The notes under the pieces were generated by a model. That model was given only the letters and a program-made list of their open reading frames with translations, searched no databases and was not told the DNA's origin. A program made the position numbers and the translations under genes. DNA of 64,000 nt from contig NZ_CP013926.1 of assembly GCF_001562115.1 (NCBI RefSeq), positions 310,001 through 374,000 of the forward strand, in the 5' to 3' direction. Source of the stretch: Alteromonas stellipolaris (GTDB taxonomy: Bacteria > Pseudomonadota > Gammaproteobacteria > Enterobacterales > Alteromonadaceae). Position 1 is the stretch's first letter. Every line of letters starts with the position of its first letter. This document shows positions 44,293 through 53,264 of the stretch, piece after piece.

Positions 44293-44761
44293 GCGTCATT
44301 CGGTTATCGTCACCACGCTATTGATTGCGCTTGTCCTTCAAATCGTGCCATTGCCTATTCAAGTTGATTTATATCGTCCAGATTGGGTTCTAATTGTGCT
44401 TGCGTACTGGAGCATGGCGCTTCCCCATCGCGTGAATGTTGGCGTGGCCTTCTTAACCGGCGTGGCGGTGGATATATTGGTGGGTACTACCTTAGGTATT
44501 CACAGTTTAAGCTTGAGTATCTCAATTTATATTTTGGCAGCGAACTATCAGCGGCTACGAAACTACTCTGTTTGGCAACAAGCTATCGTTATAGGGTTGC
44601 TTTCTTCGCTTTACCACTTGCTCACATTCTGGGTGCAGCACTTACTTACAGATATCTATTTCCAACTGGATTATTTGTGGCCTGTACTTACCTCTATGCT
44701 GTTATGGCCATGGGTATTTTGGCTACTCCGTAAAACCCGTCGCCAGTTTTCCATAAGTTAA
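44282..44761 (+). CDS. mreD: Rod shape-determining protein MreD
   Basis: A 159-residue polytopic membrane protein with about five membrane segments. The ATG at 44282 is preceded by GAGGAGACTGAAG at good spacing; the frame from 44267 is less likely. Segments such as PIQVDLYRPDWVLIVLAYWSMALP are characteristic of MreD. It acts in the elongation complex with MreB and MreC. It overlaps mreC and precedes maf by 17 bases. Confidence 0.92.
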   Translation: MIRKRHSVIVTTLLIALVLQIVPLPIQVDLYRPDWVLIVLAYWSMALPHRVNVGVAFLTGVAVDILVGTTLGIHSLSLSISIYILAANYQRLRNYSVWQQAIVIGLLSSLYHLLTFWVQHLLTDIYFQLDYLWPVLTSMLLWPWVFWLLRKTRRQFSIS

Positions 44762-44778
44762 CGTTTGAGGCTCCTATC

Positions 44779-45369
44779 GTGAATTATTCAGTGGTTTTAG
44801 CCTCTGCTTCCCCTCGTCGCACCATGCTTTTAGATCAGATGGGCATTGCTCACTCAGTAAAGCCCGTAGACATCGATGAATCAGCTCTTGTTAATGAAAC
44901 GCCTGAAGCTCAAGTGGCTCGTCTTGCTGAGCAAAAAGCGAAAACGGCCCTCGTACGGTTAGAGAATGAAGGGGGACTTAGCGAAAGTACGCGGGTGTTA
45001 GCCTCTGATACGCTTATTGCCTTTAACGGTGTTAGTTTGGGTAAACCAGAAGATAAAGAAGACGCTAGACGCATTCTTTCAATGTTGTCGGACAACCAGC
45101 ATGAAGTACTGACGGCCATTAGTGTGGCGTCTACCACCAAGCAAGTCACACAAACTATTACCACCAAGGTAGCTTTTGCCGCATTGACGAACGATGAAAT
45201 TGACGCATACTGGGACACAGGTGAACCTGCTGATAAAGCAGGTAGTTACGCCATTCAAGGTATTGGCGGTCAGTTTGTAAAAGCAATAAACGGCAGTGCT
45301 AGCGCAGTGGTTGGATTGCCTTTGTATGAAACAAGGCAGTTACTTAGAGAATTTGGAGTCGTGTCGTGA
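44779..45369 (+). CDS. maf: Maf-family nucleoside triphosphate pyrophosphatase (YhdE-type)
   Basis: A 196-residue Maf protein that hydrolyses non-canonical or dTTP/UTP-type nucleotides to monophosphates. The start is GTG at 44779 with GAGG upstream. The active site signature SASPRRTMLLDQMG is at residues ~9-22, with SDTLIAFNGVSLGKPEDKEDARRIL (Asp-containing) further on. The neighbourhood (after mreD, before rng) matches E. coli yhdE, whose product acts on dTTP, UTP and modified pyrimidines. Its stop overlaps the rng start by four bases. Confidence 0.93.
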   Translation: MNYSVVLASASPRRTMLLDQMGIAHSVKPVDIDESALVNETPEAQVARLAEQKAKTALVRLENEGGLSESTRVLASDTLIAFNGVSLGKPEDKEDARRILSMLSDNQHEVLTAISVASTTKQVTQTITTKVAFAALTNDEIDAYWDTGEPADKAGSYAIQGIGGQFVKAINGSASAVVGLPLYETRQLLREFGVVS

Positions 45370-46832
45370 GTGCAGAGCTACTAATTAATGTTACACCGTC
45401 AGAGTCTCGTGTGGTTCTCATTGAAAATGGGATATTGCAGGAAATACACGTAGAGCGTCATACTAAGCGTGGCCTGGTGGGCAATATATATCGTGGTAAA
45501 GTTAGTCGAGTACTCCCCGGTATGCAAGCCGCATTCGTAGATATTGGTCTTGAAAAAGCGGCTTTCCTACATGCTTCTGACATTGTTATACATAATGAAA
45601 TAGCTGAGGAAGTCTCAGCCAGTCACATTCAAAAACAAGACATTCGTGAGCTTGTTCGAGATGGCCAAGACATCGTTGTGCAGGTGGTGAAAGACCCTAT
45701 TGGCACCAAGGGCGCTCGCCTTACTACCGACATTACTATTCCAAGTCGCTACTTAGTGTTTATGCCAAGCGTTACTCATGTTGGTGTATCTCAGCGTATT
45801 GAAGAAGAAGCTGAGCGTGAGCGCTTAAAAAACCTTGTGCAAGAATTCTGCGATGAAAACGGCGGCTTTATTTTACGTACCGCTGCTGAAGGGGTAGGCA
45901 AAGCTGAATTACAGCAAGATGCTGCCTTTTTACGCCGATTGTGGGACAAAATTCAATCGCGAATGAAGAAGCGTAAATCTAATGTTTTGTATGAAGATTT
46001 ACCGCTGGCACGCCGCGTACTGCGTGATTTCGTCGGCACCGAGTTAGACAGAATTCGAATAGATTCGAAGCTATCTTTCCAAGAACTGTTCCAGTTCACG
46101 AAAGAATATGTACCTGAAATGAACGGTAAGTTGGAATATTATACGGGCGACAGGCCCATATTCGACTTGCATGATGTCGAAAATGAAACCCAGCGGGCGC
46201 TTGAACGCAGGGTCGATTTGAAATCAGGCGGCTATTTGATTATCGATCAAACCGAAGCCATGACCACCATTGATATTAATACCGGTGCATTTGTTGGGCA
46301 CCGAAACCTAGAAGAAACTATCTTTAATACTAACACCGAGGCGACACAAGCCATTGCTAGGCAGCTTCGGTTACGTAATTTAGGCGGTATGATCTTAATC
46401 GACTTTATCGATATGATTGAACCAGACCACAAAAGACGTGTCTTACATAGTCTAGAAGTGGCGACAAGTAAGGACAGGGCCAAGATTAATATTCACGGGT
46501 TTACGTCGCTAGGGCTCATTGAAATGACCCGCAAGCGAACCCGCGAGAGTATTGAACACATACTGTGTGGCGAATGCCCCGTATGTAAGGGCCGAGGTAC
46601 GGTGAAAACCGTTGAAACCATCTGCTTTGAAATTATGCGTGAAATTGTTCGTGTAAACCGCGCATATGATGCTGATAAATTTGTTGTTTATGCTTCGCCA
46701 AAAGTGGTTGAAGCATTAATGGGCGAAGAATCGCATATGCTTGCAGAGCTGGAAGTGTTTGTATCGAAGCAAATTAAAGTACAAACCGAAACCTTGTACA
46801 ACCAGGATAAGTACGACGTCGTCATGATGTAA
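45366..46832 (+). CDS. rng: Ribonuclease G
   Basis: A 488-residue RNase E/G-family endoribonuclease involved in 16S rRNA 5' maturation and mRNA decay. It begins at GTG overlapping the maf stop. An S1-like RNA-binding domain occupies ~35-120 (GNIYRGKVSRVLPGMQAAFVDIG). The catalytic domain shows MTTIDINTGAFVGHRN and LIDFIDM with the metal-binding Asp pair, and CGECPVCKGRG supplies the CPxC zinc link for dimer formation. Length matches RNase G rather than the longer RNase E. It precedes yhdP by 25 bases. Confidence 0.97.
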   Translation: MSAELLINVTPSESRVVLIENGILQEIHVERHTKRGLVGNIYRGKVSRVLPGMQAAFVDIGLEKAAFLHASDIVIHNEIAEEVSASHIQKQDIRELVRDGQDIVVQVVKDPIGTKGARLTTDITIPSRYLVFMPSVTHVGVSQRIEEEAERERLKNLVQEFCDENGGFILRTAAEGVGKAELQQDAAFLRRLWDKIQSRMKKRKSNVLYEDLPLARRVLRDFVGTELDRIRIDSKLSFQELFQFTKEYVPEMNGKLEYYTGDRPIFDLHDVENETQRALERRVDLKSGGYLIIDQTEAMTTIDINTGAFVGHRNLEETIFNTNTEATQAIARQLRLRNLGGMILIDFIDMIEPDHKRRVLHSLEVATSKDRAKINIHGFTSLGLIEMTRKRTRESIEHILCGECPVCKGRGTVKTVETICFEIMREIVRVNRAYDADKFVVYASPKVVEALMGEESHMLAELEVFVSKQIKVQTETLYNQDKYDVVMM

Positions 46833-46857
46833 TGCATTAACTATACGAAGGCGAAGT

Positions 46858-49800
46858 GTGACAAATTTAACGTCGGTAGCAGCCTATTTAGTTAAAAAAA
46901 TATGGTTGCTGCTTGCCATCCTGCTTGTTCTATTCGCGCTGTTAATCAGCGCCGCTCGCTATGCGCTGCCGCATATTGAACACAACAAGCACCTGCTGGA
47001 AGACTATATCAGCCAGCGCTATGGCGTAAATCTTACTATTAAAAGCGTGCATGCAGTATGGCAACGCTCTGGGCCGAGTATTGTCTTAAATTCGGTCTCA
47101 ATGGCGCAAAATGATGCGTCTCCTGTTGGGCTCAATATTCGTCAAGTCTATGTTGAATTAGATTTTTGGCAGTCTCTGAGACGACAAATGATCTCATCTA
47201 CGCGCTTTGAACTTCGTGGTCTTAAGCTAGATGTTGATGCCGATAGGTTCGAGCGTGCAGGCGATAACAACTTCCCTGTTGTCGATGCATTAAAAAGCTT
47301 ATTTCTAGAACAACTTCAAAGTTTCTCTCTCGAAGAGGGCGAAGTGATCCTCTCTAAAAATAGCCAGCCCCAGTCTTTTATCATCGACCAGTTAACGTGG
47401 AATAACAGCGGAAGACGTCACCAAGGCTTAGGGCAAATGAAGGTGGCCGATGTATCGTCGAATTCCGCTTCTTTCATTATTGATGTGACTGGCAATAAAG
47501 ATGCTTTTGAAGGGGTGTTTTATGCCCGCGCTGAAGAGTTAGATATATCCCCCTGGGTGAGCGATTTGATTAAAACTAAGCGCCCGCTGACTGAAAGCCG
47601 AGCCAATTTTGAAATTTGGGCCGACGTACAAAGCAATGGCATTACGGGTGTTCAAGCCCAGTTTGAAGAAAGCTTATTGGAGTGGGGCGGAGAAGAATAC
47701 TCAACCCTTGTCACGGGTATTCGCGGAGGCAGTATTGAAGCAGCACCCACGCAAGATGGGTGGAGCGTTAGGGTAGATCAATTGGTGATAGACTCTGGCA
47801 ACGAAACCATAGAAGCTGATTTCGTAGGTAAAGTAACAAATGCAGGCGACGCAGTCGTCAGCATTGTAAAACCGGTTCAGATAAATCCATTTCTGATGCT
47901 TCTACCCTTGTTTATGGATGACACCAGCGAAGAGGAAATTCGCGCGTTAAATCCCACAGGGCAACTTGCCACGTTGGAACTTCAATTTAGAAATCGCCGC
48001 CCGGAATTAACCGCAAAAATTCTTGATTTGTCATGGGAGCAGGCTGGAAAAACTCCCGGCCTCACGTCGCTAGATGCCGATGTTTATTGGTATAAAGACG
48101 CTGGCGCTGTTTACCTAAAAAGTGAAAACAGTACCTTATCTGCCGACAATATCATTAAGCAAAATCTCGATATCAATGCCTTTAACGCCAATCTGTATTT
48201 TCACACCCAAGCGATAGGTGATGAAAAACAGTGGGTATTGACGGGTAAAGATCTCTTGTTCGATAGTGAACAGTTAGTGTTAGAGCCAGCATTTCGCGCC
48301 AATCTAACCTCAGGCCACCTAGACATATTTGCCAATATTGAACCCTTGGCATTAAACGCCGTCAGTGACTTCTTTCCTGCATCGTTAATGGGGGTTAACA
48401 CCGATAAATTTCTTACCCGCGCCTTTACGGGCGAAGGTAGCGTAAGCAAAGCGCAAGTGTTGTGGCACGGAAACCCTAAGAACTATCCGTTTAACGACAA
48501 TAGCGGAATTTTTCAAGCTTATGTCGATATTGAAGATAGCGACTTTCTATTTTCATCAAAGTGGCCTGCGTTAAATGAACTCGATTTGTCGGTGCGTTTT
48601 GAAAATGCCGGCTTAGTCATGATTAGTGATAAAGGAACGTTAGCCGGTATAGACGTGTCGGCTATGTCGGCAGAAATCCCGCGTTTACACCCCTCTTCAA
48701 CGTTAACTATTGATGCAGAAGGCTCTGGCACAGGCGAAAAGTTAACATCGTTAATGAAGCAGTCTTCAATTGCCAGCTCGTTAGGGAAAGTGCTTGATAA
48801 AGACGTGCAAGTTTCAGGGCCGTTGTCAGCAAACTTGAAATTAGAGATACCGCTTAAAGGCAATAATGTTCGAGTTCAAGGTGCTGCCCAGTTAAACAAT
48901 AATGACGTATACATCACTAGCACGCGTATGCAGTTTGGTGATGCCAGTGGAACACTTACCTTCGACAATGCAGAAATTGACGCTAATGGGTTAACTGCAA
49001 GCTTGTTAGGTCAGCCCGTGGAAATGTCACTGCAGGGGCGCCATAACGACAACTACGACGTTAATGTTAACTTGAAAGGGTTGTGGCATGTCCATCCGTT
49101 AGTGAAATATGTAAAAACCGACCTTATTGATTATCTAGACGGTGAAACCAATTGGCAGGCCGATGTGAATTTGAGCTTATCTGAAAACGACTTTTCCTAT
49201 AATGCCCAAATTAACGCCGATTTAACGGCAACCCAAAGCTTGCTACCCGCACCGTTTGCGACAGTGCAAGGTACCAGCCTGCCACTTCAAATCAACAGTG
49301 AAGGTAATTTACAAGCCTCCAATGTAGAGGCAAGATTAGGTGACGATATTCATTTCGACGGCGTATTGCCTCATAAAGAAATGCAGTTCTCTCGAGCGCT
49401 CCTTTCCTTAGGCGATGCTGATGTGGGCGATAGAGGCACAGGGTTTAGTATTGCTGCAAACCTAGAGCAAGCGGACATTGTTGAATGGTTTACTACCCTG
49501 CAGACGCTGATCATGCCGAGCAAAATAGATGACGCTAGTACAAGCTTATCCGTTAACACAAGCTCCAGCGTAAATAGCGATACGTTATCGACGGAAGACC
49601 GTGCCCAAAAGAACAATATTTTCGGTGTGCCATCACGCATATTTGTAACCGCAGATACACTAAAGGGGTGGGGACATTCATTGAATAACGTGTCCTTAAC
49701 CGCTCGGGAACAAGACAAAGATTGGCTGCTACAAGTTGATGCGGCGAAAGCGCGAGCAACCATTAGGGTTAACAACGATATTAATAACCAAGGTATTGAT

Positions 49801-50871
49801 ATCAAAGCGGATTACCTAGTGCTGGATAAACCTGCTACTGAGGGGGATGCTATTGAAGGTGGTGCTATTAAAGATGATAGTGATTCAAACGAAACCCAGA
49901 TAGAAGAAATCGAGCTTGCTAGAAAGCAAGCTGATGTAGTGGAAGTTGACCCGCTAGATTTGCCTCCTATCTACTTCTATTGCAGCGTTTGTAGTGTCCA
50001 TGGCCTTGATTTAGGCGAAGTCACCCTTGATGTAGCCAAAACAGACCAAGGTTTACAAATAAGACAATTACTTACGCGCTCTTCCAGTGCAGATGTTACC
50101 GCAACCGGATACTGGCAGCATGAAGACGGCGAAATCAGCACCCGTTTAAGCGGCACACTTTCTTCACCAGACGTAGGGCAAATGCTTAAACAGCGAGGGA
50201 TAACGTCAGGTATTAAAGACTCTGAAGCCAATATTAAATTCGATTTAGGCTGGCCTTCTGCCCCGTTTGATTTCTCGTTAGATAAAGTAAGCGGCGACGT
50301 GGACTGGGCACTCACTGACGGTTACCTCACTGAAGTCAGTGATAAAGGGTCGCGCATATTTACGTTATTCAGCCTAAACTCGCTAGTACGTAAGCTAAGC
50401 CTAGATTTTAGAGATGTATTTGCCACTGGGTTTTTCTACGACAAAATGGGTGGAAGCTTACAAATTGCTGACGGTACTGCCTTTACCGAAGATACCGAAA
50501 TAGATGGCGGTGCAGGTGAAATAGAAATTAAAGGGTATACCAATTTAAATACCGGTGGCCTTAATTACAATATTACCTTCGCCCCTAACGTAACGGGTAA
50601 TTTACCGTTTTTAGTGTATTTTTTAGCTACGCCCCCAACGGCATTGGCAGCACTGGCACTAGATCAAGTGCTGACATCAGCTAAAGTGATATCGAACGTG
50701 AACTACAAGGTTTCTGGCACCATTGCTAATCCACAGTTCGATGAAGTAGAACGACATAGTAAAGATATAAGCTTACCGGCGAATGTGTCGCCAGAAAGCA
50801 CTTCGCCATTAGATCGGCCGCTTACCGAAGATGATTTACGCAGAGTAAAAATGGAGGTTATCGATGGTTAA
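46858..50871 (+). CDS. yhdP: AsmA-like protein YhdP, phospholipid-transport bridge
   Basis: A very long protein, 1337 residues, from a GTG. One N-terminal membrane segment (LVKKIWLLLAILLVLFALLISAAR, first part) is followed by DUF3971/AsmA-like repeats of beta groove; the C-terminus contains the AsmA-2 type segment GGAGEIEIKGYTNLNTGGLNYNITFAPNV and [19 protein letters not shown]. YhdP is known as one of several proteins that bridge the inner and outer membranes for phospholipid flow. E. coli YhdP has a similar length. It lies after rng as in E. coli and overlaps the nitrilase gene by 8 bases. Confidence 0.93.
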   Translation: MTNLTSVAAYLVKKIWLLLAILLVLFALLISAARYALPHIEHNKHLLEDYISQRYGVNLTIKSVHAVWQRSGPSIVLNSVSMAQNDASPVGLNIRQVYVELDFWQSLRRQMISSTRFELRGLKLDVDADRFERAGDNNFPVVDALKSLFLEQLQSFSLEEGEVILSKNSQPQSFIIDQLTWNNSGRRHQGLGQMKVADVSSNSASFIIDVTGNKDAFEGVFYARAEELDISPWVSDLIKTKRPLTESRANFEIWADVQSNGITGVQAQFEESLLEWGGEEYSTLVTGIRGGSIEAAPTQDGWSVRVDQLVIDSGNETIEADFVGKVTNAGDAVVSIVKPVQINPFLMLLPLFMDDTSEEEIRALNPTGQLATLELQFRNRRPELTAKILDLSWEQAGKTPGLTSLDADVYWYKDAGAVYLKSENSTLSADNIIKQNLDINAFNANLYFHTQAIGDEKQWVLTGKDLLFDSEQLVLEPAFRANLTSGHLDIFANIEPLALNAVSDFFPASLMGVNTDKFLTRAFTGEGSVSKAQVLWHGNPKNYPFNDNSGIFQAYVDIEDSDFLFSSKWPALNELDLSVRFENAGLVMISDKGTLAGIDVSAMSAEIPRLHPSSTLTIDAEGSGTGEKLTSLMKQSSIASSLGKVLDKDVQVSGPLSANLKLEIPLKGNNVRVQGAAQLNNNDVYITSTRMQFGDASGTLTFDNAEIDANGLTASLLGQPVEMSLQGRHNDNYDVNVNLKGLWHVHPLVKYVKTDLIDYLDGETNWQADVNLSLSENDFSYNAQINADLTATQSLLPAPFATVQGTSLPLQINSEGNLQASNVEARLGDDIHFDGVLPHKEMQFSRALLSLGDADVGDRGTGFSIAANLEQADIVEWFTTLQTLIMPSKIDDASTSLSVNTSSSVNSDTLSTEDRAQKNNIFGVPSRIFVTADTLKGWGHSLNNVSLTAREQDKDWLLQVDAAKARATIRVNNDINNQGIDIKADYLVLDKPATEGDAIEGGAIKDDSDSNETQIEEIELARKQADVVEVDPLDLPPIYFYCSVCSVHGLDLGEVTLDVAKTDQGLQIRQLLTRSSSADVTATGYWQHEDGEISTRLSGTLSSPDVGQMLKQRGITSGIKDSEANIKFDLGWPSAPFDFSLDKVSGDVDWALTDGYLTEVSDKGSRIFTLFSLNSLVRKLSLDFRDVFATGFFYDKMGGSLQIADGTAFTEDTEIDGGAGEIEIKGYTNLNTGGLNYNITFAPNVTGNLPFLVYFLATPPTALAALALDQVLTSAKVISNVNYKVSGTIANPQFDEVERHSKDISLPANVSPESTSPLDRPLTEDDLRRVKMEVIDG

Positions 50872-51682
50872 TCTAGTTGCAGTTCAAATGACATCTACGC
50901 CCAGTGTAGAAGATAATTTGAATCATGTAGAGCAGGCTATTGCTCAAGAACAGGTTCCAAAAGACAGCTTGGTGGTATTGCCAGAATGCTTTGCCTGTTT
51001 TGGTACCAAAGATGGTGAGCTACTTAATGCCGCCGAAGTTAAAGACGAAGGGCTAATACAGCAACGTTTATCGGCGCTAGCCAAAGCCCATGAGTGCTAT
51101 ATTGTTTCGGGCACATTTCCTATGGCTACCGACGATGCATCAAAGTTTTCAGCGGCGTGCTTATTGTTTGGCCCAGACGGCACAGTATTAGCCGATTACC
51201 GTAAAATTCACCTTTTTGATGTGTCTGTTGATGACAATACGGGCAGCTACAAAGAATCTAAGTTTACAAACCCAGGCAGTGAAGTTGTTACTGTAGAAAC
51301 GCCAATTGGCAACATTGGCCTAGCGGTATGTTATGATGTGCGCTTTCCAGGCTTGTTTACTGCTATGGGCGATATTGATATTTTAGTATTGCCTGCTGCG
51401 TTTACGCAGAAAACGGGCGAAGCACATTGGCACACGCTAGTGAAAGCCCGCGCCATTGAGAAACAATGCTATGTGGTAGCTGCCAACCAAACCGGTGAGC
51501 ACCAAAATGGCCGTGAAACCTTTGGTCATAGCCTTGTCGTTTCGCCGTGGGGTGAAACCTTGAGTGAGCTACCTCAAGACATTGGCGTTATCCAAACCAG
51601 TGTTGATATTGAAGCGCGACAAGCCATTAAACAAAATATGCCGGTTGCCGAACATAACCGATTCAGGAGTCACTTTGTCTAA
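50864..51682 (+). CDS. Nitrilase-superfamily amidohydrolase (Nit1/YbeM-like)
   Basis: A 272-residue carbon-nitrogen hydrolase with the full catalytic triad: Glu41 (LPECFACFG), Lys114 (YRKIHLFDV) and Cys156 ([10 protein letters not shown]). The YRKIHLFDV and [10 protein letters not shown] motifs resemble the Nit1/YbeM group, which hydrolyses deaminated glutathione as a repair enzyme; that activity is inferred, not proven by sequence. The ATG overlaps the yhdP stop, and its end overlaps tldD by 8 bases, so it is embedded in the mre-rng-tldD operon. Cytosolic. Confidence 0.9.
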   Translation: MVNLVAVQMTSTPSVEDNLNHVEQAIAQEQVPKDSLVVLPECFACFGTKDGELLNAAEVKDEGLIQQRLSALAKAHECYIVSGTFPMATDDASKFSAACLLFGPDGTVLADYRKIHLFDVSVDDNTGSYKESKFTNPGSEVVTVETPIGNIGLAVCYDVRFPGLFTAMGDIDILVLPAAFTQKTGEAHWHTLVKARAIEKQCYVVAANQTGEHQNGRETFGHSLVVSPWGETLSELPQDIGVIQTSVDIEARQAIKQNMPVAEHNRFRSHFV

Positions 51683-53117
51683 ATCTGTTGAACGCCATTT
51701 ACTGTCTGACTCTGGACTAGATGTAGCGTCGCTAGAAAAAGCCCTTTCGGGTATCCATCGTCACGATACCGATTATGCTGATCTTTATTTTCAGTCGAGC
51801 CAACACGAAAGTTGGGTTCTCGAAGATGGCATTATTAAAGAGGGTAGCTACAACATTGAACGTGGTGTTGGGGTTCGTGCCATTAGCGGTGAAAAAACCG
51901 GTTTCGCCTATTCAGATGAAATCAGTGAAGATGCTTTAGTAAAGGCGTGTAATGCTGCGCGCAGTATTGCCCCTGATGGTGGTTCTCAGAAGGTGTCATC
52001 GTTAGGGCGTAGCGATTATCAACCTCGCTATGGTGAGAAAAACCCTATTTTTGCCATGCAAGATGCTGAGAAAATCTCTCTACTAAAAGCCGTGGACGCG
52101 TACGTTAGACAGCAAGAGCCAACAGCCAATCAGGTTGTGGTTAGCATTAGTGGTGTGTACGAAGAAATTTTGGTGGCTGCCAGTGATGGCACCTTCGCCA
52201 CCGATATCCGTCCCTTAGTTCGCCTAAACTGTTCTGTATTGCTTGAAGACGGTGATCGTCGTGAGCGCGGCAGTGCAGGCGCTGGCGGCAGATACGCGTA
52301 TTCTTTTTTCGAGTCTGATAAAGACGGGCGCCCCTACTATGAGCAGTTAGCCGACGACGCCCTGCATATGGCGCGAGTTAACATGCAAGCGGTAGCATCA
52401 CCAGCGGGTGCTATGCCGGTAGTGTTAGGTAATGGCTGGCCTGGTGTATTGTTACACGAAGCGGTGGGCCATGGCCTTGAAGGCGATTTTAACCGCAAAG
52501 GTGCGTCTACCTTTAGTGGGAAGATTGGTGAACGTGTTGCCGCTAAAGGCGTAACAGTGGTAGACGATGGCACATTAGCTGATCGTCGTGGTTCGTTATC
52601 GGTAGATGACGAAGGTACACCAACCCAGCATAATGTACTTATTGAAGACGGTATTCTAAAAGGCTACATGCAAGATAAGCATAACGCTAAGCTAATGGGT
52701 GTTGCGCCAACCGGAAACGGTCGTCGTGAGTCTTATGCGCATTTACCCATGCCGCGTATGACCAATACCTACATGCTAGAAGGGCAGTACGATCCTAAAG
52801 AGATTATTGCCTCTATTGATAAAGGTATTTACGCGCCTAACTTTGCGGGTGGGCAGGTTGATATCACATCAGGCAAATTCGTATTTTCTAGTGCAGAAGC
52901 ATACCTGATAGAAAACGGAAAAATTACCGCACCAGTCAAAGGCGCTACTTTGATTGGAAATGGCCCTGAAGTCATGCAGAAGATTTCTATGATTGGAAAC
53001 GATGTGGCATTAGACAACGGCGTTGGCGTATGTGGTAAAGACGGTCAAAGCGTACCTGTTGGCGTGGGCCAACCCACACTGAAAATAGATGAGCTTACCG
53101 TGGGCGGAACTGCGTAA
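51675..53117 (+). CDS. tldD: Metalloprotease TldD
   Basis: A 480-residue TldD. The frame is open from 51564 but that part overlaps the nitrilase gene; a TTG at 51675 has AGGAG at 5-base spacing and gives the E. coli-like length, so it is chosen. The zinc-binding HEAVGH motif is at 261-266 ([14 protein letters not shown]); the C-terminal region holds conserved [27 protein letters not shown]. With TldE/PmbA it forms a heterodimeric protease that degrades unfolded peptides and processes modified peptides such as microcins. The gene lies 3.2 kb from pmbA, an unusually short distance relative to E. coli. Confidence 0.96.
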   Translation: MSKSVERHLLSDSGLDVASLEKALSGIHRHDTDYADLYFQSSQHESWVLEDGIIKEGSYNIERGVGVRAISGEKTGFAYSDEISEDALVKACNAARSIAPDGGSQKVSSLGRSDYQPRYGEKNPIFAMQDAEKISLLKAVDAYVRQQEPTANQVVVSISGVYEEILVAASDGTFATDIRPLVRLNCSVLLEDGDRRERGSAGAGGRYAYSFFESDKDGRPYYEQLADDALHMARVNMQAVASPAGAMPVVLGNGWPGVLLHEAVGHGLEGDFNRKGASTFSGKIGERVAAKGVTVVDDGTLADRRGSLSVDDEGTPTQHNVLIEDGILKGYMQDKHNAKLMGVAPTGNGRRESYAHLPMPRMTNTYMLEGQYDPKEIIASIDKGIYAPNFAGGQVDITSGKFVFSSAEAYLIENGKITAPVKGATLIGNGPEVMQKISMIGNDVALDNGVGVCGKDGQSVPVGVGQPTLKIDELTVGGTA

Positions 53118-53146
53118 ATTACGCGTTAAGCGAGTGTAAGAATTTG

Positions 53147-53173
53147 AAAAAGGCGCCGGTTGGCGCCTTTTTT
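53147..53173. terminator. Intrinsic terminator after tldD
   Basis: AAAAAGGCGCC and GGCGCCTTTTT pair around a GGTT loop and are followed by one more T. The symmetrical A and T runs allow it to serve the minus-strand lipoprotein gene (ending at 53265) as well. Confidence 0.9.
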
Positions 53174-53264
53174 ATTGCAATTTTTATCACTACTTATAGA
53201 CGGTTATTGCAGCATGTCAGCTATATGAGAGCCAGCTATCGTAAGACGGCTAATCAAGAGCCTG

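Noticed and set aside
49371-49805. Antisense open frame of 144 codons within yhdP
   Set aside because: It is a shadow of a strongly supported gene and shows no recognisable protein features.
51564-51674. ATG extension of tldD
   Set aside because: It lies wholly inside the nitrilase gene, and the TTG at 51675 has AGGAG at correct spacing and gives the usual TldD length.
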